Assembly: GCA_000961695.1 (NCBI GenBank)
Contig: LADW01000068.1
Location: 1 to 64,000 of the forward strand
Direction: 5' to 3'
DNA length: 64,000 bases
Source: Hyphomonadaceae bacterium BRH_c29
GTDB taxonomy: Bacteria; Pseudomonadota; Alphaproteobacteria; Caulobacterales; Hyphomonadaceae
Shown here: in pieces, positions 1-8,099 of the stretch
Position numbering within the stretch: the first letter of the stretch is position 1
Layout of the letters: the number at the start of each line of letters is the position of its first letter
Position numbers and translations under genes: made by a program
Notes under the pieces: generated by a model
Seen by the model: the letters and a program-made list of their open reading frames with translations, nothing else
Database searches by the model: none
What the model was told of the DNA's origin: nothing

Positions 1-490
1 TGGAGGAAAGGCGTTGGCGGATCTGACGCCTGAGGAGTGGAGAGGTCAGGTTTTTCTCGCGATTCTTTGCCGCCGTCCGATCCTTGATGAGGGCTGTGCG
101 AGCCACATGCAGGTCCTTGAGATCACTGATGATCTTCGAAGGCGCCGGGCGCACATCCGGTTCGAGCAGGGCCCCGAAGTGGGCGAGCATCCCTGCGTCC
201 ATGCGGTCTGTCTTCGCCAGCTGACCGAGCGCCTCGCCAAAACGCTTGGCCTGGCGCGGATTGACCTTGCACAGTGGCAGGCCTGCCTCGCCCATCGCGC
301 GTTCGAAGGCGCGGTGATAAGGACCCGTCGCCTCGAAGACGAGGCGAGCGACGGGCCGGGCTGCAATCCATCTCACGATGGACCTGAAGCCCCTGGGATC
401 GTTTGAAAACTGGCGGTGGTCGCCGGCCGGGTGAAGGTGGACGTCGAGTGTGTCTTTCGAAACGTCAACACCGATGGTAAGCTTAATCAT
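1..490 (-). CDS. IS110-family transposase, N-terminal part (cut by window edge)
   Basis: The minus-strand frame starts at the ATG at 490-488, behind a GGAAAG ribosome site, and stays open to the window edge, giving about 163 residues. It opens with MIKLTIGVDVSKDTLDVHLH, carries FEATGPYHRA near residue 57 and KTDRMDAGMLA near residue 100, and continues with NPRQAKRFGEA. These are the DEDD-type (RuvC-like) catalytic blocks of IS110 transposases, with the first Asp in VDVSK, Glu in FEATG and Asp in KTDRMD. The C-terminal serine domain lies outside the window. IS110 enzymes move circular intermediates and, in the IS110/IS621 group, are guided by an RNA made from the non-coding end upstream of the gene. 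Whether the copy is intact cannot be seen here. Open frames on the plus strand here are shadows. Confidence 0.85.
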   Translation of the reverse strand, partial: MIKLTIGVDVSKDTLDVHLHPAGDHRQFSNDPRGFRSIVRWIAARPVARLVFEATGPYHRAFERAMGEAGLPLCKVNPRQAKRFGEALGQLAKTDRMDAGMLAHFGALLEPDVRPAPSKIISDLKDLHVARTALIKDRTAAKNREKNLTSPLLRRQIRQRLSS

Positions 491-849
491 CTTTCCTGCC
501 TCTGCTTGTCATGCGGGCCTCAAAGCCCCTGTATCCGTTCAGGCCGATGGGAAGGACGAGGGCGATCAAACTCCAGTGCGGAGCGTAAAACCTCCTGCGT
601 CACGACGATCCGACCCTCGCCGCCGTCCGGGAGCTCGTACTCTCGGCGGCGGTGCCAATATCTCCCAAACGGCACGAAAAGTCATAAGACAAGCATCACG
701 CCGTGCGGACGGGTGTTCATCACGTCGATTGACTGGATACCATCGCAGAAGGTCGAACGTGAATGGCTGAAGGCGCCCGCGCATTTGAGCGAGCGGCTTG
801 CGGCTGCGCTGGATGGATCAGCTTTTACGCCCGCATATTGCGGCATGAA

Positions 850-922
850 TCCCCTCTCCTTCGGGCTTGCGAGGAATCGCGAACGCACTGCGTTCGCCCG
901 AGCAAGGGTCGGGGTGAGAGGC
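850..922. repeat. Large imperfect palindrome
   Basis: An outer CCTCTC/GAGAGG pair and an inner CTTGC/GCAAG pair enclose a perfect 9-bp palindrome at 879-897 (GCGAACGCA, one base, TGCGTTCGC). The shape is that of a dispersed intergenic palindromic repeat. Copy number elsewhere in the genome cannot be seen. Confidence 0.5.
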
Positions 923-978
923 AACGGAATTTCTGCAGGCACTGTACACACGGAAAAGCCTTGGCCCCTCATCCCCAA

Positions 979-1002
979 CCCCTTCTCCCAAGGGAGAAGG
1001 GG
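979..1002. repeat. Perfect inverted repeat, 11-bp arms
   Basis: CCCCTTCTCCC, a two-base AA spacer, then its exact complement. It resembles common intergenic palindromic repeats. There is no T-run on either side, so it is not a typical intrinsic terminator. It lies 111 bases past the nth stop codon. Confidence 0.55.
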
Positions 1003-1112
1003 CTTAGAAATGCCCCTGCCGGAAATCTAACCCGCAATGACAACCTAAAACTCAGCCCCACCCCCAAGCGCCCTCACAGGCGCCGCATCTGCTGGCGAGA
1101 GTGTTCGCCCCC

Positions 1113-1844
1113 CTAGACCCGCTTGGGCGCCTTTGGTCCGAGCTTCGAAACAGTGGCCGGATCGGGTGTCTTCGGGGTGAACTTGCACCAGTCCGATATC
1201 ACACAGCGCCAGCATTCCGGCGTCCGCGCCTTGCAGACATAACGGCCATGAAGGATCAGCCAATGGTGCGCGCCCTTCTTCCACACGTCCGGCGTCACGC
1301 GTTCGAGCCCGGCCTCTACCTCGTCCGGCGTCTTTCCGGGGGCGAGCCCAGTCCGGTTCGACACCCGGAAGATATGTGTATCGACCGCGATGGTCGGCTC
1401 GCCGAAGACCTCGTTCATCACCACGTTCGCCGTCTTGCGGCCGACTCCCGGCAGCCGGGTCAGCTCTTCACGGGTCCGGGGCACGACGCCATCGAACTCG
1501 TCGATCAGGATCTGGCTGAGCGCGACGACATTCTTCGCCTTGTTGCGCCACAGGCCGATCGTCTTGACGTACTCGGCCACGCCCGCCTCGCCCAGCGCCA
1601 GCATCTTTTCAGGCGTGTCGGCAACAGCGAACAGTTTCCGCGTCGCCTTGTTGACCCCGACATCCGTCGCCTGGGCCGACAGCGCCACCGCAACCAGCAG
1701 AGTGAACGGGCTGGTATATTCCAGCTCGGTCTTCGGATCCGGCCGGTCATGAGCCAGCGCCGCGAAGATCGCCTGCGTCTTCTCGGGTCCGAGGGTTCTG
1801 GCGACCCGCTTCTTGCGGGGCTTTTTCTGCGTCGATTCGGTCAT
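1113..1844 (-). CDS. nth: Endonuclease III, DNA glycosylase/AP lyase
   Basis: Base-excision repair enzyme that removes oxidised pyrimidines and cleaves the abasic site by beta-elimination. The 243-residue protein has the helix-hairpin-helix LPGVGRKTA at 131-139 with the catalytic Lys at 137. The catalytic Asp is in VDTHIFR (155). The C-terminal [4Fe-4S] motif C-x6-C-x2-C-x5-C has cysteines at 204, 211, 214 and 220. Length and motifs are normal, and the N-terminus carries a short Lys/Arg-rich extension. It is divergent from the DUF2244 gene, a pairing common in alphaproteobacteria. Confidence 0.96.
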   Translation of the reverse strand: MTESTQKKPRKKRVARTLGPEKTQAIFAALAHDRPDPKTELEYTSPFTLLVAVALSAQATDVGVNKATRKLFAVADTPEKMLALGEAGVAEYVKTIGLWRNKAKNVVALSQILIDEFDGVVPRTREELTRLPGVGRKTANVVMNEVFGEPTIAVDTHIFRVSNRTGLAPGKTPDEVEAGLERVTPDVWKKGAHHWLILHGRYVCKARTPECWRCVISDWCKFTPKTPDPATVSKLGPKAPKRV

Positions 1845-1902
1845 ACAAATTGTCTGTCAGCCCGCTTCCTGCGGGGCAAGTCCATGCTAAGATTTGCTCT
1901 CC

Positions 1903-2391
1903 ATGCCCGACACCGACGAAATCATCTATTTCGACGCCGTCCTGACGCCGAACCGCTCCTTGTCAGAGCGTGGCTTCGCTATCGTGATGGGCATTGTCGG
2001 CCTTGTAAGCTTCGTGACCGGCATGGCTTTCCTGTCGATGGGCGCGGTGCCCGTGATCGGCTTCTTCGGCCTCGACGCGCTGGCCATCTGGCTGGCGTTC
2101 CGCTGGTCGTTCCGGAAGCAGAGCGAGCGGACCTTCATCCGCGTCACCGCGAGCCATCTGGACATGCTGCACCGCAAGGCCAACGGCGAGGAAAAGCGCG
2201 TCAGCGTGCCCGCTGGCTTTGCCCGGGTGGAACTGGAAGAGCCGCTGCGGCCCGATTCGTGGCTACGCATCGAACATGGCCGCACCGCCTGGATCATCGG
2301 CCGCTTCCTGACTGTGCCGGAGCGCAAATCCCTCGCCGAAGCCCTGAAAAGCGCCCTCTACCGGGCGAAGCTCGAGCGTCACACCTCATAA
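1903..2391 (+). CDS. DUF2244 family membrane protein
   Basis: A small inner-membrane protein of unknown function. From the ATG at 1903 (MPDTDEIIYFDAVL) it is about 162 residues. I prefer this ATG to the in-frame TTG at 1894. Two hydrophobic segments lie at roughly residues 22-42 and 46-63 (IVMGIVGLVSFVTGMAFLSM and VIGFFGLDALAIWLAF). They are followed by a soluble C-terminal half with the family-like strand pattern (LRPDSWLRIEH, AWIIGRFL). It is divergent from nth. A likely terminator overlaps its stop codon. Nothing in the sequence indicates a reaction. Confidence 0.8.
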   Translation: MPDTDEIIYFDAVLTPNRSLSERGFAIVMGIVGLVSFVTGMAFLSMGAVPVIGFFGLDALAIWLAFRWSFRKQSERTFIRVTASHLDMLHRKANGEEKRVSVPAGFARVELEEPLRPDSWLRIEHGRTAWIIGRFLTVPERKSLAEALKSALYRAKLERHTS

Positions 2392-2419
2392 AAAAGTGAC
2401 GCAAGCGTCATGGTTTTTT
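2391..2419 (+). terminator. Terminator-like hairpin after DUF2244
   Basis: An A-run, the stem TGACG/CGTCA around CAAG (within the perfect palindrome 2397-2410), two Gs and a run of six Ts. The A- and T-runs can extend the stem. It lies between the DUF2244 stop and the CYP153 start, so the palindrome need not be an operator. Confidence 0.5.
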
Positions 2420-2491
2420 AAAATCGGTCGTGATATACACGTGAAAAGCGAGCAGACCGGGACCCAGGGAGACCGGCACAAGGAGAAAAAC

Positions 2492-3826
2492 ATGGCTGCT
2501 GATACTGTACATCAAATTGACCATCCGGCCGTTCAGCGGCCGAAGATCACCCCGACAGAGCCCCTGCATCCGGGCTACCTGCGTCTGGGTGAAGAAGTGC
2601 CTCCGGCCAGCAGTCTCAACCTCGAAACCCTCGACCTGGTCGACGGCGAGGTCTGGCGCCAGAACAAGATGTGGGACCGTTTCGAACGCCTGCGCAAGGA
2701 AGATCCGGTCCACTTCACGCCAGACTCCTTTGTCGGCCCCTACTGGTCTGTGACCACGTATGAAGACATCATGGCCGTCGATACGGACCATAAGCGCTTC
2801 TCCTCCAGCTGGGAGCATGGCGGTATTACACTCGGCGAACCGCTCGAAGATTTCGAAATGCCGATGTTCATCGCAATGGATGAACCGCGTCACTCCGAAC
2901 AGCGGATCACGGTGCAGCCTGCTGTCGCGCCCAACATGCTCAAAATCTATGAGCCACTGATCCGCTCGCGGACGCAGGGCCTGCTGGATTCCCTTCCGGT
3001 CAACGAGCCCTTCGACTGGGTCGACAAGGTCTCGGTCGAGCTGACCACGATGATGCTCGCGACCCTGTTCGACTTCCCGTTCGAAAATCGCCGTCAGCTG
3101 ACCCGGTGGTCCGATGTTGTGACCAATATGAACAATCCGGACATCTGCCCGGGCGGGGAAGAGCAATGGAAGAAGGAGATGCTGGAATGTCTGACGACAT
3201 TCATGGGCATCTACCAGGAACGCCAGGCCATCCCCCAGCAAAATGACCTGATCAGCCTGCTCGCGCATGGCGAAAAGACCAGGAACATGGCGCCGATGGA
3301 ACTGCTCGGCAACGTCATCCTGCTGATCGTTGGCGGCAACGACACGACCCGCAACACGATGACAGCGTCGGTCTATGCCCTCAACAAATTCCCGGACCAG
3401 TACAAAAAACTGAAGGCTGACCAGTCGCTGATCCCGAACATGGTGTCGGAGACGATCCGCTGGCAGACGCCGCTGGCCTTCATGCGCCGTACCGCGCTGG
3501 AAGACGTGCAGCTGCGCGACAAGCTCATCAAGAAAGGCCAACAGATTGCCATGTGGTACATCTCTGGCAACCGCGATGAGAAGTTCTGGGACAAGCCCAA
3601 CGACTACATCATCGACCGCGAGAATGCCCGCCGTCACCTGTCGTTCGGCTTCGGCATCCACCGCTGCGTCGGCAATCGCCTGGGCGAGCTGCAGCTGCAG
3701 ATCCTGTGGCAGGAACTGATGGAGCGTTTCGAGCATATCGAAGTGCTGGACGAGCCGTCGTTCACCTCGGGCGCCTTCGTTCACGGCTACACCTGGATGC
3801 CGGTGATCCTGCACCCGAAGAAATAG
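2492..3826 (+). CDS. Cytochrome P450, CYP153-type alkane hydroxylase
   Basis: Soluble bacterial P450 that in the CYP153 family adds oxygen to the terminal carbon of medium-chain alkanes and related compounds, with ferredoxin and ferredoxin reductase as partners. The ATG at 2492 follows AAGGAG, giving 444 residues. The oxygen-activation helix is GGNDTTRN (281-288). The haem-binding loop is FGFGIHRCVGNRLGE with the thiolate Cys at 392. CYP153-like blocks include MFIAMDEPRHSEQR and PMELLGNVILLIVGGNDTTR. No ferredoxin or reductase gene is adjacent, so electron partners must be elsewhere. A strong hairpin terminator follows. Substrate is inferred from family resemblance only. Confidence 0.9.
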   Translation: MAADTVHQIDHPAVQRPKITPTEPLHPGYLRLGEEVPPASSLNLETLDLVDGEVWRQNKMWDRFERLRKEDPVHFTPDSFVGPYWSVTTYEDIMAVDTDHKRFSSSWEHGGITLGEPLEDFEMPMFIAMDEPRHSEQRITVQPAVAPNMLKIYEPLIRSRTQGLLDSLPVNEPFDWVDKVSVELTTMMLATLFDFPFENRRQLTRWSDVVTNMNNPDICPGGEEQWKKEMLECLTTFMGIYQERQAIPQQNDLISLLAHGEKTRNMAPMELLGNVILLIVGGNDTTRNTMTASVYALNKFPDQYKKLKADQSLIPNMVSETIRWQTPLAFMRRTALEDVQLRDKLIKKGQQIAMWYISGNRDEKFWDKPNDYIIDRENARRHLSFGFGIHRCVGNRLGELQLQILWQELMERFEHIEVLDEPSFTSGAFVHGYTWMPVILHPKK

Positions 3827-3872
3827 GTCCGGGCAAGAAGCCTGTTGGCTGACCCGGCGAAAAGCCATTAGA

Positions 3873-3904
3873 CCTCCCGTCATATCCTGACGGGAGGTTT
3901 TTTT
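3873..3904 (+). terminator. Intrinsic terminator after the P450 gene
   Basis: A 10-bp perfect stem (CCTCCCGTCA / TGACGGGAGG), a TATCC loop and seven Ts. It ends one base before the start codon of the next gene. The right arm contains GGGAGG at normal Shine-Dalgarno spacing from that start. Confidence 0.85.
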
Positions 3905-3905
3905 C

Positions 3906-4577
3906 ATGGACGTGACCAAGGCTGTCGACCAGCGCATCTCAACCCGCGCTTTCCTGCCCGATGCCCTGAGCGAGGCCGAAGTCCGCGAATGGCTGACGCA
4001 GGCCCAGCGCGCCCCTTCCGGCGGCAATGTCCAGCCCTGGCGCACAATTGCCGTCACGGGCCAGGCCAAGGACGACGTGATCAGCATGGCCGCGCCGATC
4101 CTCGCCGCTGACCCGCGCGGACAGAAAACCGACCGCCCCATCTACCCGAGAGACCTGTGGGAACCCTACGAAGCCCGCCGCCGCCGCGTTGGCGAAATGA
4201 TGTACGAAGCCCTCGACATTCCGCGCGAAGACCGCGCTGCGCGCCTCGCCTGGTTCGCAAACAATTTCCGCTTCTTCGGCGCCCCGCTCGCCCTGTTCAT
4301 CGTGATCGATGAGCGCATGGGCCACGGCCAGTGGGGCCATACCGGCATGTACCTGCAGACGCTGGCCCTGCTGGCGGAAGAGCGCGGCTGGGGCACTTGC
4401 TTCCAGGAATGCTGGGGCGTCCTGCGGCCTGCCCTGAAAGAGCATTTCAAGCTCGCTCCGACGGAAATGATCTGGTGCGGCGTCGCGGTTGGCAAGCCGG
4501 ACCCGGCCCACCCGGTCAACACGCTCCGCGCCGAACGCGCAGACCTGGACGAAATCGCCGAATTCCACGGTTTCTAG
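3906..4577 (+). CDS. Nitroreductase family oxidoreductase
   Basis: FMN-dependent NAD(P)H oxidoreductase of the nitroreductase fold, 223 residues. The N-terminal block is AVDQRISTRAFLPDALSEAE, with the FMN-phosphate contact region APSGGNVQPWR at about 37-47. The C-terminal part has the family's GWGTCFQECW and a Gly-rich WCGVAVGKPDP segment. The physiological substrate is unknown; relatives reduce nitroaromatics, quinones or enones. The start is the ATG at 3906, eight bases after GGGAGG, which is itself inside the hairpin of the preceding terminator. The gene therefore seems to depend on readthrough or on a promoter within that region. Confidence 0.85.
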   Translation: MDVTKAVDQRISTRAFLPDALSEAEVREWLTQAQRAPSGGNVQPWRTIAVTGQAKDDVISMAAPILAADPRGQKTDRPIYPRDLWEPYEARRRRVGEMMYEALDIPREDRAARLAWFANNFRFFGAPLALFIVIDERMGHGQWGHTGMYLQTLALLAEERGWGTCFQECWGVLRPALKEHFKLAPTEMIWCGVAVGKPDPAHPVNTLRAERADLDEIAEFHGF

Positions 4578-4620
4578 ATTCCGCCGTATTCCTGCCGGAA
4601 GTGCGTGGTGTGCTGACGGC

Positions 4621-5220
4621 ATGTTCACGCGACGGTCCATGCTCACGGCCACGCTGGCCTTGCCGCTCTTGCCGAATACGTTCGGCGAGACATCCCTGCC
4701 CTTTGCGACGCGGCTCGCCAAAGCAGCACGCCAGCAGATTGGCGTGACGCGGTCTTACGATGCCGCCTATGTCCGCCTCGACTATCCGATGGGCGACATA
4801 GACCGCGCCTCAGGCGTCTGCACCGATGTCGTGATCCGCGCCTATCGTGACGCGTTCGATGTGGACCTGCAAAAGCTGGTGCACGAAGACATGAAGGCGG
4901 CGTTCTCATCCTATCCGACGATCTGGGGCCTCACCCGGCCGGACAAGAACATCGACCATCGCCGCGTGCCAAACCTCGAGCGTTACTTCGAACGCCACAG
5001 CGGCGCGCTAATGCTGCCGCCGTCTCTGGACGGCTGGCAACCGGGTGATCTGTACACGATGCGCCTCGGAGGACGCCTGCCGCATATTGGCATCGTCTCA
5101 GACCGGCTGACCGATGCCGGCCACCCTTACGTCATTCACAATATTGGTGGCGGCACGCAGGAAGAGGACATTCTCGGCCTCTATGATGACGAGCGGCGAT
5201 ACCGGTTCGAAGTGGCTTAG
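4621..5220 (+). CDS. DUF1287 family exported protein
   Basis: A 199-residue protein of unknown function. It starts MFTRRSMLTATLALPLL, a short signal sequence with twin Arg, so export is likely (Tat or Sec not decided). The body carries the DUF1287 blocks GVCTDVVIRAYRDAF, LVHEDM, NIDHRRVPNL, DGWQPGDLYTMRL, PHIGIVSDR and VIHNIGGG. The Cys in GVCTD and the His in LPHIGIV are placed like an NlpC/P60-type Cys-His pair, which suggests but does not show a hydrolase. The ATG at 4621 was chosen because it begins the signal peptide. It converges on scpB. Confidence 0.8.
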   Translation: MFTRRSMLTATLALPLLPNTFGETSLPFATRLAKAARQQIGVTRSYDAAYVRLDYPMGDIDRASGVCTDVVIRAYRDAFDVDLQKLVHEDMKAAFSSYPTIWGLTRPDKNIDHRRVPNLERYFERHSGALMLPPSLDGWQPGDLYTMRLGGRLPHIGIVSDRLTDAGHPYVIHNIGGGTQEEDILGLYDDERRYRFEVA

Positions 5221-5222
5221 GC

Positions 5223-6245
5223 CTATTCGTCCTCGCCCCATTCGGACATCGGTTGCTCGGGCTTACGCTCTTCGCCGCGCAGGCGCATGACGGCCGCTTT
5301 GATATTGTCGCGGTCGAACTCGTCTTCTTCCTCAGCCGGACGGACCGGCGCGCGCGTATAGGCAAACACGCTGATGCCTTCATCGTCCTCGTCAACTTCG
5401 TCAGAGACGACCGCTTCATCCTCTTCCGGAACATCTTCCGCATAGGTTTCAGCTTCCGGCTCGGCATCCTCTTCCGGCGCCTCATCCATGAAGTCCGTCA
5501 CGAAGGATTCGATCTCTTCCGTGTCACCGCCGGCATCAGTGAGAAGGTCTTCCTCGCTCAACGCTTCTTCGTCCGGCATCTGGAAGCCAGCCGGGATCAC
5601 GTCAGACAGCAGACCTTCAGCTTCAAGGTCCACTTTGCCCGGCAGTGTATCCAGGCTTTCGAGGCCGAAATGTTCGAGGAATTTCTCGGTCGTGCCATAG
5701 GTCAGCGGCAGGCCGGGAGTCTTGCGGCGTCCCCGGATCTTGGTCCAGCCGGTTTCCATCAGCGTGTCGAGCACGGCCTTGGACACAGCCACGCCGCGCA
5801 CCGCTTCAATCTCTGCCCGTGTCACAGGCTGGCCGTAAGCGATGATCGCCAGCGTTTCCAGCGCCGCCTGGCTCAGCTTCTTCTGAACCTGGCGCTCTTC
5901 CACAAAAAGATAGGACAGGTCCTGCGCCGTCTGGAAGCGCCATTTGCCCGCCACTTCGACGAGGTTCACGCCGCGGTTCACGTACAGCGCACGCAGTGTC
6001 ATCAGAACTTCCGCGGCTTCGACGCCATGCGGCAGGATTTCGGCAATCTGTGTCGCCGACATCGGCTCCCCGGCAGCGAACAGAACGGCCTCGGCCCGGC
6101 GCACCCCTTCGGCCAGCGCTTCGTTCATATCGTCGTGCAATGTCTCTTCAGACCGGCGGAAGGCCAGCGCGAGCTGCGTCACCGCGCTCGGCTTCTTTTC
6201 GGCTGGCATGTCATCATCGGTCATAAGCGTCTCAAGCATCTGCAT
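5223..6245 (-). CDS. scpB: Segregation and condensation protein B
   Basis: Winged-helix subunit that binds ScpA in the SMC-ScpAB complex for chromosome compaction and segregation. The ScpB core is in the first two thirds (AEAVLFAAGEPMSATQIAEIL, QAALETLAIIAYGQPVTRAEIEAVRG, GRRKTPGLPLTYGTTEKFLEHFGL). The last third is an unusually acidic tail rich in Glu and Asp. The start is uncertain: I use the Met at 6245 (MQMLETL), which overlaps the scpA stop by 14 bases; the Met at 6224 is an alternative. The gene is the last of the dgt-SPOR-nagZ-scpA-scpB run. Confidence 0.9.
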   Translation of the reverse strand: MQMLETLMTDDDMPAEKKPSAVTQLALAFRRSEETLHDDMNEALAEGVRRAEAVLFAAGEPMSATQIAEILPHGVEAAEVLMTLRALYVNRGVNLVEVAGKWRFQTAQDLSYLFVEERQVQKKLSQAALETLAIIAYGQPVTRAEIEAVRGVAVSKAVLDTLMETGWTKIRGRRKTPGLPLTYGTTEKFLEHFGLESLDTLPGKVDLEAEGLLSDVIPAGFQMPDEEALSEEDLLTDAGGDTEEIESFVTDFMDEAPEEDAEPEAETYAEDVPEEDEAVVSDEVDEDDEGISVFAYTRAPVRPAEEEDEFDRDNIKAAVMRLRGEERKPEQPMSEWGEDE

Positions 6246-7065
6246 GGCTGCCCCCGTTCGGGTGGGTTTGCGCATTACGCAAGTAAAGTGGCGCAAAATG
6301 GGCGTCCTGGCGTACATCGACTTCGCCATCGCGGACGAGTTCGAGTGCAGCGGAAAACACGCTCGCGGTCACCGACCGGGTGGGCAACTCCGGGTCCACA
6401 TCCGTCATCGTCTGGCTGATTGCGTCAAGTGAAGACCACTGCGCCAGCTGCCCCCTGAGCTGTCGCAGCGTGGTCCGCGCGAGTTCCAGCGGCAGAACAA
6501 GCTGCTGCTGGATCACGTGCGGACGCTCTCTCTCACGCCGGTCCCTGATCGCGCCGAAGGCCTGCGTCAGCTCATAGAGGCTGGCATTCCAGTCCGTATG
6601 GCGGATCACCTTGGGCTGCTCGGGCGTGCCGCGCAGATAGACAACATTGTTGAGGATCGGGCCGGCTTCGAGCTCTTTTACAGCATCGCGCATCGCATCA
6701 AGGCGTTTCAGGCGGAACGCCAGCCTTTCGGCCATCTCTTCGCCCGTCGGTTCGTCTTCTTCAGGCTTTTCGGGCTTCGGCAGCAGCAGGCGCGACTTCA
6801 TGAAGGCCAGCCAGGACGCCATCAGCAGATAGTCTGCCGCCAGGTCCATCCGGCGCTTCTTCGCGTCCTCGATGAAGACGAGATACTGCTCGGCAAGGTC
6901 CAGAATGGAGAGGTGCAGCAGGTCCACCTTCTGGCGGCGAGCCAGTTCCAGCAGCAGATGCAGCGGGCCTTCATAGCCCCCGACATCGACGCGGAAGATG
7001 TCCTGAAGGTCGGCCTCATCCATGTCGGACGAGAGCGTCTCCATGGTGACAGACTCAGCGCTCAT
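6232..7065 (-). CDS. scpA: Segregation and condensation protein A
   Basis: Kleisin subunit bridging the SMC heads. The 277-residue protein has the N-terminal kleisin block FRVDVGGYEGPLHLLLELAR and the helix VDLLHLSILDLAEQYLVFIE. AADYLLMASWLAFMKSRLLL lies near residues 75-95, and a C-terminal winged-helix region follows. Its ATG overlaps the nagZ stop codon (ATGA), and its 3' end overlaps scpB, so nagZ, scpA and scpB are likely translated in step. Confidence 0.94.
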   Translation of the reverse strand: MSAESVTMETLSSDMDEADLQDIFRVDVGGYEGPLHLLLELARRQKVDLLHLSILDLAEQYLVFIEDAKKRRMDLAADYLLMASWLAFMKSRLLLPKPEKPEEDEPTGEEMAERLAFRLKRLDAMRDAVKELEAGPILNNVVYLRGTPEQPKVIRHTDWNASLYELTQAFGAIRDRRERERPHVIQQQLVLPLELARTTLRQLRGQLAQWSSLDAISQTMTDVDPELPTRSVTASVFSAALELVRDGEVDVRQDAHFAPLYLRNAQTHPNGGSHADA

Positions 7066-8099
7066 ATGCCTGCCCCCACTTGAGGGAGAAGCTCACGGAA
7101 GCGCTGCCAGGCCTTTGCAGGCTCCAGCGGCTCTGCCTGTTTGGCAATCGCATCGGCGACAGCAGCGCGTTCGGCAGCCCTGCCGGCCAGAACAGGTGCC
7201 GCTTCAGCGACTTCGGTCATCTCGGCGAGGATCCCATCCGAGGTTTTCACAAAGCCCGAGCAGTGCAACAGAACATCACAGCCCGCCTCGATCGACGCAT
7301 TCGCGCGATCAGTCAGGCTCCCGCCCAGTGCTTTCATACCCAAATCATCAGTCATCAGGAGCCCATCAAACCCGATTCGGTGCCTGATTATCTCTTGAAT
7401 CATGTAGGGTGAGACCGTCGCGGCCCGGCCGGGATCGTAGGCTTCGTAAGCAATATGCGCGGTCATCGCCATGGGCGCAGAGGCGACACGCGCAAACGCA
7501 TCGAAGTCTTTCGACAGTTCATTGTCACCCGCCGTCACCCTAGGCAGCTCCAGATGGCTGTCAGACATCGAGCGGCCGTGACCCGGGATATGCTTTATGA
7601 CGCCAGCCACACCACCCGCGCGCAGGCCGTCCAGTGCGGCTTGGGCAAGGTCGGCCACCTGCGCGGGCCCCGTCCCGAAAGCGCGGTCACCGATGATGTC
7701 ATGCGCACCTGCGACAGGCAAATCGACCACAGGAGCACAATCGGCATGGATAGACAGGCTTGCCAGTTCTGCCGCCATCAGGCGGTGTCCCAGCCAGCAG
7801 GCCTCGCGGCCGAGTTCAGGGTCCTGCGCATACAACGCAGCGTAATCGGCACCACGCGGAAAAAGCGGCCATTCCGGCGCTTTCAGGCGCGCCACGCGCC
7901 CACCTTCCTGGTCAATGAAGATCAGTGTTTCGCGACCTGTCGCGGTCCAGATGTCCGCCACGAGGCGGCGAACCTGGTCCCTTGAGACACAGGAACGACC
8001 CATGAGAATCACGCCCCAAGGGTTCTGCGCCTTGAAGAGCGCAGCCTCACCGGACGTCAGGACCGGTCCGGATACGCTGAGAATACAGGCCTTCGCCAC
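7062..8099 (-). CDS. nagZ: Beta-N-acetylhexosaminidase (cell-wall recycling)
   Basis: Cytosolic glycoside hydrolase family 3 enzyme that removes N-acetylglucosamine from imported anhydromuropeptides. The 345-residue protein shows the family motif KHIPGHG with its catalytic His, the nucleophile Asp in LLMTDDLGMKAL, and IDQEGGRVARL near the N-terminus. The start is the GTG at 8099-8097, sharing one base with the TAG of the SPOR gene (TAGTG). No signal peptide is seen, as expected. Confidence 0.94.
   Translation of the reverse strand: MAKACILSVSGPVLTSGEAALFKAQNPWGVILMGRSCVSRDQVRRLVADIWTATGRETLIFIDQEGGRVARLKAPEWPLFPRGADYAALYAQDPELGREACWLGHRLMAAELASLSIHADCAPVVDLPVAGAHDIIGDRAFGTGPAQVADLAQAALDGLRAGGVAGVIKHIPGHGRSMSDSHLELPRVTAGDNELSKDFDAFARVASAPMAMTAHIAYEAYDPGRAATVSPYMIQEIIRHRIGFDGLLMTDDLGMKALGGSLTDRANASIEAGCDVLLHCSGFVKTSDGILAEMTEVAEAAPVLAGRAAERAAVADAIAKQAEPLEPAKAWQRFRELLPQVGAGI

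Larger units (their letters stand above)
491..1112. other. Non-coding stretch upstream of the IS110 gene
   Basis: No convincing gene is seen in these 620 bases. The part nearest the transposase start (about 491-750) is where an IS110-group element would carry its left end and guide-RNA region, but I cannot place the element end. The distal part holds two palindromic repeats listed separately. Short open frames here lack recognisable motifs and start signals. Confidence 0.5.

Noticed and set aside
14-406. Plus-strand 130-codon frame at the left edge
   Set aside because: The minus-strand frame over the same bases encodes clear IS110 transposase motifs.
2397-2410. TGACGCAAGCGTCA palindrome as an operator for the P450 gene
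   Set aside because: It is flanked by an A-run and a T6 run directly after the DUF2244 stop, so a terminator explains it better.
2408-4141. A 577-codon open frame on the minus strand
   Set aside because: It lies antisense to the CYP153 gene, has no family motifs, and is a by-product of high-GC third positions in the real gene.
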